DNA of 9,015 bases from an uncultured Lachnospiraceae bacterium (GTDB lineage Bacteria > Bacillota > Clostridia > Lachnospirales > Lachnospiraceae). The stretch lies in the NCBI GenBank assembly GCA_905236615.1, contig CAJORC010000322.1, positions 1 through 9,015 on the forward strand. The letters run 5' to 3'. Positions 1 through 6,925 of the stretch are shown here, one piece after another; within the stretch, counting starts at the first letter, position 1; each line of letters starts with the position of its first letter. The translations under genes were made by a program, and so were the position numbers. The notes beneath the pieces are model-generated. The model was not told the origin of the DNA. It was given only the letters and a program-made list of their open reading frames with translations, and did not search any database.

Positions 1-186
1 CAGGAACAGCAGCGTCAGGAAGCTGAAAGGCAGAGACAGGAACAGCAGCGTCAGGAAGCTGAAAGACAGCGCCAGCAGGAACAGCAGCGTCAGGAAGCTG
101 AAAGGCAGAGACAGGAACAGCAGCGTCAGGAAGCTGAGAGGCAGAGACAGGAGCAGCAGCGTCAGGAAGCTGAGAGACAGCGCCAG
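1..186 (+). repeat. In-frame tandem repeat array, five 36/39-bp units
   Basis: The units lie at 1-36, 37-75, 76-111, 112-147 and 148-186, with lengths 36, 39, 36, 36 and 39 bases. Units 1 and 3 are identical, and unit 4 differs from them by one GAA/GAG change. Units 2 and 5 carry the extra CAG codon and differ from each other only at two GAA/GAG positions. All differences between same-length units are synonymous. The array continues to the left edge of the window, so its full copy number is unknown. Confidence 0.95.
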
Positions 187-279
187 CAGGAGAATCAGGA
201 CGATCATTTACATCCATGGCATCCTGAGAAGGATTGGGATAATGCCGGACTTGACGAACATGGAAATTTCAAAGATTAA
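1..279 (+). CDS. Q/E/R-rich tandem-repeat protein, C-terminal end (5' truncated)
   Basis: Frame 1 is open from the window edge to the TAA at 277-279, giving 92 residues with no start in view, so this is the 3' end of a longer gene. Residues 1-62 are five copies of a 12-13 residue unit reading QEQQRQEAERQR, with an extra Q in units 2 and 5. The composition is almost only Gln, Glu, Arg and Ala with no helix breakers, so a long charged alpha-helix or coiled coil is likely. The array ends in a different 30-residue tail, about residues 63-92, rich in Asp, His, Trp and Pro (it includes HLHPWHPEKDWDN), which may be a small separate motif. There is no signal or membrane segment in the visible part. 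The next gene starts 15 bases downstream on the same strand, so the two are probably co-transcribed. I do not recognise the family. Highly repetitive Q/E/R helices occur in many unrelated surface and cytoskeletal proteins, so the repeats give no function. Confidence 0.8.
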   Translation, partial: QEQQRQEAERQRQEQQRQEAERQRQQEQQRQEAERQRQEQQRQEAERQRQEQQRQEAERQRQQENQDDHLHPWHPEKDWDNAGLDEHGNFKD

Positions 280-294
280 AATAAGGAGCGAGTT

Positions 295-1059
295 ATGCAG
301 GGTTTTAATTCATTGGAAAAAGCTGCAGAAAGCTTAAGGCATCTGAACTGCCGATGGTACAGTGCCTTCGACAGTGAAAAGCCTTTAAGCTTTGACGGGC
401 TTTTAAGGATCGCCAGAATTTTTGATGCCGACTCAGATCCTGATATATGGAAATGCTTTATCAGTCTTGAGGACAGCGGCGAGATAGCTATAGTATATCC
501 TCAGACGGAACTGGTGGATTTTCTCTTTTTTCCCGAAGGAAGCAGATATAAAGGGCAGAATTTAAATCAGGCGATCCTGTATGCGGAAGCTGAGACTGTA
601 ATTAAGCCCATGATGCAGAGGATGCTGGTGGAAGAGGCTAAAAAGTCTGCAAGGAGGGAAATTATCGCTTCACACTATTCGATAGATGCAGACTGGCAGG
701 TGGTCGGACATACTCCTGTCGGGATCAGATGGGCTTACGATTTTGAGAGACCGGGAATGAAGACTTTTGCCAATCTGCTTAAGCTTGGCAGAAAGGAAAA
801 TGAAGTTTATTCTGAGATTCTTGAGAGGGCTCATTCCGGAAAAAAGGCAAAAGTTGTTATAGGCAAGAAGGGTTCTAAAAATACGGCAGCGGCAGTTGGA
901 AAAAGAGAAGTGTGGAGAAAGATCAATTCCAATGCCGCGGCGAGAGCCGGTATAGATGCTCCGGCCAAAACTGCATTGAAAGATTTTCAAGGGGACAGCG
1001 GGACAGAGAGACGTACAGGACTTGCAGGAAATCTCTTAAGGAAGCTAAAAAATAATTAA
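295..1059 (+). CDS. Hypothetical protein, 254 residues, basic C-terminal tail
   Basis: The ATG at 295 is preceded by AAGGAG at 283-288 with a 6-base spacer, and the reading frame has normal codon use for the window. The product has no signal peptide and no membrane segment, so it is probably cytoplasmic. Residues 1 to about 110 look like a mixed alpha/beta globular domain with several aromatic and acidic patches (RWYSAFDSEKPLSFDGLL near 20-37, DFLFFPEGSRYKG near 75-87). Residues about 105-125 form a charged helix. The last 75 residues are rich in Lys, Arg, Ala and Gly (KKAKVVIGKKGSKNTAAAVG), suggesting a flexible, basic tail that could contact nucleic acid or an acidic partner. It follows the repeat-protein gene by 15 bases and precedes the ABC binding-protein gene by 30 bases, so it could be in either transcript. 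I do not recognise the family and assign no function. Confidence 0.75.
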   Translation: MQGFNSLEKAAESLRHLNCRWYSAFDSEKPLSFDGLLRIARIFDADSDPDIWKCFISLEDSGEIAIVYPQTELVDFLFFPEGSRYKGQNLNQAILYAEAETVIKPMMQRMLVEEAKKSARREIIASHYSIDADWQVVGHTPVGIRWAYDFERPGMKTFANLLKLGRKENEVYSEILERAHSGKKAKVVIGKKGSKNTAAAVGKREVWRKINSNAAARAGIDAPAKTALKDFQGDSGTERRTGLAGNLLRKLKNN

Positions 1060-1089
1060 AGTAGGCATATAAAAAGGAGGATAAAACAA

Positions 1090-2259
1090 ATGAAGATGAA
1101 GACTATCAGGGGAATCATTGCAGTGGGACTTTCTGTCCTCATGCTAGCAGGATGCGGGGCTGAGGCAGGAGGAAAAGCAGCGACCGCTCCGGAATCGGGA
1201 GAAAATGTAACTGAAGAAGCTCCTACAGAAGCAGCGAAAACAGATGCAGCTTCAGAGGCAGCAGCGCCGTCGGAAACGTCTTCGGAAACGTCAACGGAAG
1301 CTCCGGCTGTAAAAACGGGAAGCGGAGAGGTCACTGTTTATACTGCAGTAGATCAGGTATTCTCAGAGCAGATATTTAAGGAATTTGAGGAAAAGACAGG
1401 AATAAAGGTAAATCCCGTTTATGATCTTGAAGCAAATAAAACCACAGGTCTTACCAACAAGATCATTTCGGAGAAAGAGCATCCTGTATGTGATGTTTTC
1501 TGGAATAATGAATTTGCACAGACTATAGAACTTCAGAAGCAGGGGGTTCTGGCTCCTTATCAGTCACCGGTTGCAGAGGATATTCCGGATGCATATAAAG
1601 ACAAGGATGGCTATTGGACAGCTTTCGGAGGAAGAGCAAGAACTCTTCTTGTTAATACGGATCTTGTTGATGAGGCGGATTATCCGACATCGATCTTTGA
1701 TCTGACATCCGATAAGTATGATGCAAAGGATATCGCCATGGCATATCCTATGTTTGGTACTACACGTACACAGGCGGCAGCAATCTATGCAGCTCTTGGA
1801 AAAGAAAAGGGTAAGGAGTTTTTCACTAGCTTAAGGGACAGAGGTATCCAGATCGTTGACGGAAACTCCGTTACAAAGGATATGGCTGCTTCAGGACAGG
1901 TAAAGATCGGTTATACCGATACTGATGATGCCAAAGAAGCGATCGAAGACGGAGCTCCCGTTAAAATGTGCTTCACCGATCAGGAAGACGGAGGAATCGG
2001 AAACCTCATTACACCTAATACAGCAGCGATCATCAAGGGTGCTCCCAATGAGGAGAACGCAAAAATATTCATCGATTATATAATCTCACTGGATATGGAG
2101 AAGGAACTTATAGAGAAGGGATTCTTTGACCTGTCCATCAGACCCGGTGCTGATGTTGAAGGTATCAGCGTAAAGGGAATGAGCGTAAACCTTGTTGATG
2201 TATACGATATGCTGGAGACTTCAAGCAATGACATGCAGGAAATCTTTGCTACGAAATAA
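1090..2259 (+). CDS. ABC transporter substrate-binding lipoprotein, FbpA-like (family 1 extracellular solute-binding)
   Basis: This is the extracellular substrate-capture subunit of an ABC importer, tethered to the membrane by lipid. The N-terminus has a basic start (MKMK), a hydrophobic core and a lipobox LAGC with the lipidated Cys at residue 22. Residues 23-79 are a low-complexity Ala/Glu/Thr/Ser/Pro linker. The mature fold starts at about residue 80 (EVTVYTAVDQVFSEQI). It shows features typical of the ferric-iron-type family: EKTGIKV, CDVFWNNEFAQT, LAPYQSP, a hinge stretch FGGRARTLLVNTD and IGYTDTDDA at 273-281. Classical FbpA binds iron through two adjacent tyrosines in the second lobe; here only Y275 is at a comparable place, so iron is not assured, and phosphonate, thiamine-like or phosphosugar ligands are alternatives. 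AGGAGG at 1075-1080, 9 bases before the ATG, supports the start. The permease gene overlaps its 3' end. Family confidence is high; substrate is unknown. Confidence 0.9.
   Translation: MKMKTIRGIIAVGLSVLMLAGCGAEAGGKAATAPESGENVTEEAPTEAAKTDAASEAAAPSETSSETSTEAPAVKTGSGEVTVYTAVDQVFSEQIFKEFEEKTGIKVNPVYDLEANKTTGLTNKIISEKEHPVCDVFWNNEFAQTIELQKQGVLAPYQSPVAEDIPDAYKDKDGYWTAFGGRARTLLVNTDLVDEADYPTSIFDLTSDKYDAKDIAMAYPMFGTTRTQAAAIYAALGKEKGKEFFTSLRDRGIQIVDGNSVTKDMAASGQVKIGYTDTDDAKEAIEDGAPVKMCFTDQEDGGIGNLITPNTAAIIKGAPNEENAKIFIDYIISLDMEKELIEKGFFDLSIRPGADVEGISVKGMSVNLVDVYDMLETSSNDMQEIFATK
2214..2218 (+). promoter_or_regulatory. Ribosome binding site of the permease gene, inside the upstream gene
   Basis: GGAGA lies 9 bases before the ATG at 2228. 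It selects that start over the upstream in-frame ATG at 2192, which has no comparable site. The site lies within the last 46 bases of the binding-protein gene, so translation of the two is probably coupled. Confidence 0.5.
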
Positions 2260-3781
2260 ATATCATAATATTGCTGTTTTGTTCTATCTCTATATATCAC
2301 TTTTACCGGTTATCTTTCTCTTACTGACCGGTAAGAGTGAACCCCATTCATTATTAAATATGCGCCGCACCGGTCTCATGGTTAATTCTGTCCTGATCGC
2401 ATCGGGAACGGTTATAGTGTGCGTGATCATTTCTACATTTGCGGCAATGCGGATGCAGACGATCTTTAAGAGAGATTCCGTATTTAAATGGTTCTTCCTT
2501 ATCATGTCTCCGATGCCATCTTATATTTATGCTTTATCCTACATGAATCTTATAAGACTCGCGGGAAAAATATTTCCTGTTTTTTTACGAAGCAGGGCTG
2601 CGGGTTTTTTTCCATGTATTTTTGTTGAAAGCATGGTTTTCCTGCCTTTTGCCATGGCAGCTGCAGTAAGCGGTCTGGAGCAGGCAGAGAACAATGAATG
2701 GAGGGCGGCACTCCTGCTTACGGATGCCGATAATGCCTTTTTCAGGGTAGCCCTTCCGAAACAGCTTCCGTTTACACTGGCTATGGGTGCGGTGATATTT
2801 GTATTGTCGATCACAGATTATGCTATCCCCTCGCTCTTTCAGGTAAATGTCTATTCAATGGAGATATTTTCAGATTATTCGGCAGCGGGGCAGAGTGTTC
2901 ATTCGCTCTGGCTGTCCCTGCCTCTTATTCTCATAGCTTCTTTTGTGCTTCTTATTTCTTTGTCGGCCTTTAGGAACATATCAAGACCGATGAAAACGGA
3001 ATTGGAAATTAAGCCTGAATACTCAAAAGCACTTTCGGGCTTTGGAAATATATGTATTGCACTGTTGTTTCTGCAGATAATACTTCCTTTGATATCTATG
3101 ATACCGTCTCTTGCCGGAATATCGGAAGAGTATGTATCTGCATGGGAAGAACTTGGTTATTCCTGCATGACGGGACTGATCGCGGTTCTGATAACTCTTA
3201 TCCCGTCTGCAGCTGTGGCAACTGCTCTGTCGGATGAAAAGCCGGGAAGACGTTCTATAATGATGGCAGTTTCACTTCTGCCGTTGTCAGTCCCCGGAGT
3301 ATTAAGCGGGATAGGAGTCCTTAAATTCTTCAGTGATACAGCTCTTTATCCTCTTAGGAGCAGCCTGATCTTTCCGGCGGTCGGAATGGCAATAAGATAT
3401 ATGCCGTTTTCCATGATAATCCAATACGGATGTTATCTGCGCATGGACAGGGAGCGCATTAATGCGGCGGAACTTCTGCAGCCGCGAAGAGGGATCGCTT
3501 TTGTCAAAGTCACGCTGCCGTTTATGGCACCCGGTCTGTTTATATCATCGGTGGTGGTATTTCTACTCACATTAGGTGATGTAGGTACTGCATTGATGCT
3601 CATGATCGCAGGTAAAGAACCCCTTTCCGTAAAGATATACAACTATCTTCATTATGGTTCGTCTGAAACAGTCACAGCCTTCTGCCTCGTACAGATGGCA
3701 GTCTGCCTCGGTGTAATGACAGTGCTCTATCTGCTTGTCAACAGAAAAAGAGTAACTGCTTCGAAGAGAAGAGGAGCGTAG
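2228..3781 (+). CDS. ABC importer permease, fused two-domain FbpB-like type
   Basis: This is the membrane channel of the importer whose binding protein is encoded just upstream. The chosen start gives 517 residues, a length typical of permeases carrying two fused BPD_transp_1 units (FbpB, ThiP and PhnV types). A short basic N-terminus (RKSLLRNK) precedes the first membrane segment at about 14-35, and many hydrophobic segments follow in two halves separated by a polar stretch (SRPMKTELEIKPEYSK). Each half carries the cytoplasmic EAA loop that docks on the ATPase: residues 157-181 (EWRAALLLTDADNAFFRVALP) and 409-433 (RERINAAELLQ...VKVTLP). The second is followed by a conserved-looking FLLTLGDVGTALML. 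The gene overlaps the binding-protein gene by 32 bases in another frame, and the ATPase gene begins 5 bases after its stop. A TTG at 2246 is an alternative start. The ATG at 2192 would add 12 residues and lengthen the overlap, which seems less likely. Confidence 0.9.
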   Translation: MTCRKSLLRNKYHNIAVLFYLYISLLPVIFLLLTGKSEPHSLLNMRRTGLMVNSVLIASGTVIVCVIISTFAAMRMQTIFKRDSVFKWFFLIMSPMPSYIYALSYMNLIRLAGKIFPVFLRSRAAGFFPCIFVESMVFLPFAMAAAVSGLEQAENNEWRAALLLTDADNAFFRVALPKQLPFTLAMGAVIFVLSITDYAIPSLFQVNVYSMEIFSDYSAAGQSVHSLWLSLPLILIASFVLLISLSAFRNISRPMKTELEIKPEYSKALSGFGNICIALLFLQIILPLISMIPSLAGISEEYVSAWEELGYSCMTGLIAVLITLIPSAAVATALSDEKPGRRSIMMAVSLLPLSVPGVLSGIGVLKFFSDTALYPLRSSLIFPAVGMAIRYMPFSMIIQYGCYLRMDRERINAAELLQPRRGIAFVKVTLPFMAPGLFISSVVVFLLTLGDVGTALMLMIAGKEPLSVKIYNYLHYGSSETVTAFCLVQMAVCLGVMTVLYLLVNRKRVTASKRRGA

Positions 3782-3786
3782 AATTT

Positions 3787-4413
3787 ATGCTGAAAGTCAT
3801 AAGTATAAAAAAAGAATATTCCGGATTCAAAGCGCTGGATGACGTCTCACTGACAGTTGATACAAAAGAAAGACTGTCGATAAGAGGTGAGAGCGGATGC
3901 GGAAAATCCACCCTGCTTATGATAATAGCAGGGCTTACGGAAGCAGACTCCGGACAGATATTAAAGGACGGAAAAGAACTTCCGGCTGTGCCGCATAAGC
4001 GCGGGATATCAATGGTATTTCAGGATGCAACCCTCTGGAACCATATGACGGTAAAAGAAAATATACTTTTCGCCTCAATGATCAAAGATAAGAAAAAAAG
4101 AAACGAAGAAGCAGAAAAACTTGCAGAGGCTTTCGGGATAGAAAGTATGCTGGACCGTTATCCTACGCAGATATCCGGAGGGCAGGCAAAAAGAGTCGCA
4201 ATTGCAAGGGCGCTTGCGGCAGAAAGGGAAATCCTGCTCTTAGATGAACCTTTTTCGAATCTGGATAAAGACTGGAGAGAGAAGACGCTTATCAAAACCA
4301 AAGAACTTACAGAAGGAAAATGCGCAGTGATACTGGTCACCCATAACAATGAGGAGGCAGAACTCTTCTGTGACAGACACCTGACAATGGAGGAGGGGAA
4401 GTTCGTTGAATAA
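3787..4413 (+). CDS. ABC importer ATP-binding subunit, short form
   Basis: This is the cytoplasmic ATPase that powers the FbpB-like permease encoded next to it. All nucleotide-binding elements are present: Walker A GESGCGKST at 34-42, Q-loop Gln79 in MVFQD, signature ISGGQ at 129-133 (a common LSGGQ variant), Walker B ILLLDEP at 149-155 with catalytic Glu154, D-loop SNLD at 157-160, and switch His186 in VTHNNEEA. At 208 residues it is only the catalytic domain. FbpC-type ATPases usually carry a C-terminal TOBE-like regulatory extension, and this one ends soon after the H-loop, so it is closer in size to ThiQ-like ATPases. GAGGAG at 3771-3776 lies 10 bases before the ATG. The stop overlaps the start of the propeller gene by 8 bases. 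The ATPase is expected to be active; the substrate is not readable from it. Confidence 0.95.
   Translation: MLKVISIKKEYSGFKALDDVSLTVDTKERLSIRGESGCGKSTLLMIIAGLTEADSGQILKDGKELPAVPHKRGISMVFQDATLWNHMTVKENILFASMIKDKKKRNEEAEKLAEAFGIESMLDRYPTQISGGQAKRVAIARALAAEREILLLDEPFSNLDKDWREKTLIKTKELTEGKCAVILVTHNNEEAELFCDRHLTMEEGKFVE
4391..4396 (+). promoter_or_regulatory. Strong ribosome binding site supporting a TTG start
   Basis: AGGAGG (followed by GG) sits 9 bases before the TTG at 4406, inside the end of the ATPase gene. The next in-frame ATG would be M17, inside the membrane anchor, so this strong site makes the TTG the likely start. Confidence 0.75.
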
Positions 4414-5443
4414 GAGAAATATTCTCATACTGGTATGCTTTTTTATTCTTCTTATGGCAGCCGGTCTGGCTTACAATATGCTGGGAAAGAAAACTGATGC
4501 CGAAGTACTGGATAAACTGGATACTTTTTTGGACGGGGTTGAGATCTCGGCTCTCTATGATGATGGAGAATATCTGTGGGCAGGAACGGGAGAAGGTATC
4601 TATCTCTTAAATAAAGATACGGGAGAGACGGTAAAAAAACTTGATGCCGATATAAAAATGATCTTTTCAGCCCGGATAGTGAGAACGGAAGACGGAAGTT
4701 ACATGGTCGGACATGATAAGGGACTGTCGGTGTTTGACGATAATTATAATGAAATAAAGCGCTTTTCGTCACCGGAAATCCCGGCAGGCAGAGTTAACGA
4801 TATATATGAAGATAAAGAAGGTGTATGGGCAGGTTCACAGGAAGGCGCAGCACATCTGTCAAAGAAGGATGGAAGCTGGGAAGTTGATGAAGTCCTGACT
4901 GTAAAAAACGGACTTACGGAACCTGTTGTGGAAGTAATAGAAAAGGTGGGAGATGAGGTCTGGTTTGGTTCCTATCTTTCGGGAAAGAAAGGGGGGATCA
5001 GCATTAAAAGCGCGGACGGTTGGAAATACATTAATACGGATGACGGACTGCCGCACAGTTTTATAAATGCGATACTTCCTCTTTCGGATGAAAAGGTTCT
5101 CATCGGTACGGGACAGATGATCTACGGAGGTCTGGCCCTTCTTGAAAAAGGCGCTTCCGGAAACTGGTCTGTAAGCCGCACATGGGATCAGTCGGATGGC
5201 CTTACGGGAATGAAAGTAAGAACCCTTTTCCTTGATTCCCATGGGAGACTCTGGGTGACCAGTGAAACGGATGGTCTTATAATAGTTGACAGCGTTGATG
5301 CCCTGAATAAGACACCGCTGGAAGGGCAGACCATCAGCGTTGAAAACGGACTTTCGGATGTAGAGATCAAATGTATCATCGAAAGCGATAAATGCTTCTG
5401 GCTTGGCAGCAAATACGGACTTAACCGTTTGGCCAAAGACTGA
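4406..5443 (+). CDS. Membrane-anchored seven-repeat beta-propeller protein (Reg_prop/sensor-domain type)
   Basis: The protein has a short basic N-terminus (MNKRN), one hydrophobic segment at about 6-26, and a soluble domain to residue 345. There is no lipobox, so it is probably a signal-anchored protein facing the cell exterior. The soluble part contains seven related strand motifs: WAGTGEGIYLL (58), VGHDKGLSVFD (101), WAGSQEGAAHL (141), WFGSYLSGKKGGISI (186), IGTGQMIYGGLALL (233), WVTSETDGLIIVD (283) and WLGSKYGLNRL (332). Spacing is 40-50 residues, and recurring (D/N)GL motifs occur near 168, 213, 264 and 314. This fits a complete seven-bladed propeller of the two-component-regulator propeller class, best known as the ligand-binding part of hybrid sensor kinases. 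Here no kinase or other output domain is attached. The gene overlaps the ATPase gene by 8 bases, implying coupled expression with the importer. A role as accessory ligand-binding or sensing protein is inference. The convergent regulator gene ends 4 bases away. Confidence 0.8.
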   Translation: MNKRNILILVCFFILLMAAGLAYNMLGKKTDAEVLDKLDTFLDGVEISALYDDGEYLWAGTGEGIYLLNKDTGETVKKLDADIKMIFSARIVRTEDGSYMVGHDKGLSVFDDNYNEIKRFSSPEIPAGRVNDIYEDKEGVWAGSQEGAAHLSKKDGSWEVDEVLTVKNGLTEPVVEVIEKVGDEVWFGSYLSGKKGGISIKSADGWKYINTDDGLPHSFINAILPLSDEKVLIGTGQMIYGGLALLEKGASGNWSVSRTWDQSDGLTGMKVRTLFLDSHGRLWVTSETDGLIIVDSVDALNKTPLEGQTISVENGLSDVEIKCIIESDKCFWLGSKYGLNRLAKD

Positions 5444-5447
5444 AAGA

Positions 5448-6893
5448 TCACAGTTCTTTGATATATGAATTAAAAGCCCGGCACATCAAGGGATGTGTGA
5501 AGATCATTGCAGCATCGGGACTTGCAGAGTGGCTTATCCGTACTGCTTCCTTGCTTACCCAGACCTTCATATTCCTGAACGGAAGCTCGGGGTATTCCTT
5601 GTAGACTGTATTCGGACTGATCTTCGAAGGATAAGCCGAACTAAAATGAACGAGAGGCCGCGTATTTTTCATAAGCCGTGAAAAAGACTCTTTGAAAAAT
5701 GCCAGGTGTTCCTTCTCTTTCCGGAAGCGGTAGATTCCGCTTTTTTCCATACCTATCACATGGGATCCTTCAATGCAGAATTCATCAGGGCAGAGAAAGA
5801 GCGTATGGGAAAAGCGTTCGCCGCCCGGTTTGATACAGTAGTAAGACTCTACCATTCCTGACATATAGAGCGGAAGCCAGCTTATGATGGCACTGCTCAT
5901 TTCGGAAAGGTTACGTTCTATATTGTGAATGATCTTTATCTTCGTATTTCTTTTTACGATTATGCTCATGAGAGCAGCCCATTTTTTTAAGAACTCGCTG
6001 TCCTCGGTCATCCAGTCCATGTTCTGGTCTGAATAGAGATAGAGTTCTTTCGGAGCCTTTTCCTTTTGGATGATATTTCCGAGAAATCTAATAACTGCCT
6101 CGCGTAAACCTTCATAACCTCTATATTCGGAATAAGAAGAGTTAAGCATGGCATCAGGTGCCGCTTCTGTAAATGAAGGGAGCGGCATTACGATTGTTTC
6201 GGAAAACGCATCGAATTTGCTGAGAAGCTTTTTTATGATATCTGAATCCGTACTTTCCCCGGAATTAACGTCAAAGAGCCAGTCATAGAAAAATTCTTTG
6301 TTAAGGCTTTTTGGAGGAAAGGACATGATATGGGCAAGCTCGTCCGTTTTACCGTTTTTGGTCACGGCAGTCCATAATGCGTCGGAAAGACTTATTGAAA
6401 GTGTCTGGTTGGAGCGCGGACTGAGGAGACCCTTACGGTAACGGCTTATAAGTGAAGCGTCCACATGAAGTATGCGGCTCAGATTCACATTGATCAACCC
6501 GGTCATGTTCATGATGAGATCAAGTTTTTTACCGAAATTCCGGCTCTGTTCACCTGTGTTTAAGGATTGTTCTTTGTTTTTGCGGACGGATTTTTTTTCT
6601 GATATGAATTCATCCGTAAAGAGGTATTCGTTCAGGGCTTCCCTTATGGAACCGCTGTCTGAATTTTCCTCAACTTCTATAATTGAGCATAGTCCGGGTG
6701 TAAGAGAATTTTTTTCTGAATAGATCAGAATGCCGTCAACAAGCTTTTTTGCCGCAGAGCTTTCTTTCGGTATCTGCCGTGAACCGCTCCTGAGACGGCT
6801 TACATTGCTCCTGTCAAAGCCTGCAGCACCTGCGATATCGACGCTGCTGATCTTTAAGGCTACCATGAGATTGTCTAACTTATCACTAAGCAT
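5448..6893 (-). CDS. Transcriptional regulator with two helix-turn-helix segments
   Basis: The product has 481 residues. Residues 5-37 (KLDNLMVALKISSVDIAGAA then FDRSNVSRLRSG) form an XRE-like helix-turn-helix. Residues 123-155 (KLDLIMNMTGLINVNLSRIL then HVDASLISRYRKG) align with them without gaps at an offset of 118, indicating an internal duplication. A charged linker rich in Lys, Glu, Ser and Asn (about 94-118) separates the two. The remaining 300 or so residues are a mixed alpha/beta region (IKIIHNIERNLSEM, SWLPLYMSGMVESYYC, HTLFLCPDEFCIEGSH) that I take to be a ligand-binding or oligomerisation domain of unrecognised family. Similar long regulators occur in Clostridia. The ATG at 6893 is chosen because AGGGGGAG lies 5 bases upstream; starting at 6935 would add 14 residues that cross this site and the promoter. 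It is divergent from the FepB-like gene and convergent with the propeller gene. Control of one or both importers is inference. Confidence 0.8.
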   Translation of the reverse strand: MLSDKLDNLMVALKISSVDIAGAAGFDRSNVSRLRSGSRQIPKESSAAKKLVDGILIYSEKNSLTPGLCSIIEVEENSDSGSIREALNEYLFTDEFISEKKSVRKNKEQSLNTGEQSRNFGKKLDLIMNMTGLINVNLSRILHVDASLISRYRKGLLSPRSNQTLSISLSDALWTAVTKNGKTDELAHIMSFPPKSLNKEFFYDWLFDVNSGESTDSDIIKKLLSKFDAFSETIVMPLPSFTEAAPDAMLNSSYSEYRGYEGLREAVIRFLGNIIQKEKAPKELYLYSDQNMDWMTEDSEFLKKWAALMSIIVKRNTKIKIIHNIERNLSEMSSAIISWLPLYMSGMVESYYCIKPGGERFSHTLFLCPDEFCIEGSHVIGMEKSGIYRFRKEKEHLAFFKESFSRLMKNTRPLVHFSSAYPSKISPNTVYKEYPELPFRNMKVWVSKEAVRISHSASPDAAMIFTHPLMCRAFNSYIKEL

Positions 6894-6898
6894 AATAA

Positions 6899-6906
6899 CT
6901 CCCCCT
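6899..6906 (-). promoter_or_regulatory. Ribosome binding site of the regulator gene
   Basis: On the minus strand, AGGGGGAG is followed by TTATT and then the ATG at 6893-6891. The match and 5-base spacing set the regulator's start at 6893 rather than at the in-frame ATG at 6935. Confidence 0.7.
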
Positions 6907-6925
6907 GAGAAACCATATATAGAAC

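Noticed and set aside
1..186. CRISPR-like direct repeats
   Set aside because: The units are contiguous, with no unique spacers, stay in one reading frame and encode the same peptide, so they are a coding tandem repeat.
1022..1074. Promoter just upstream of the first binding-protein gene
   Set aside because: TTGCAG and TATAAA-like boxes exist, but none are paired at a 16-18 base spacing, so I cannot tell whether the importer has its own promoter or is read from upstream.
1056..1334. Minus-strand reading frame rich in Ala, Ser and Val
   Set aside because: It is the antisense image of the lipoprotein's signal peptide and Ala/Glu/Ser linker, with no ribosome binding site and no support as a gene.
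1090..4413. Naming the first importer fbpABC
   Set aside because: The fold and gene order fit, but the iron-binding tyrosine pair is not seen and the ATPase is the short form, so a gene symbol would overstate the substrate.
4859..5242. Minus-strand reading frame of 127 codons
   Set aside because: It lies wholly inside the propeller gene, whose repeat motifs and ribosome binding site are convincing; the opposite frame shows no recognisable domain.
5435..5460. Hairpin between the convergent genes as a bidirectional terminator
   Set aside because: AAAGACTG and CAGTTCTTT pair only with a bulge, the stem is A/T rich, and no T-run follows on either strand.
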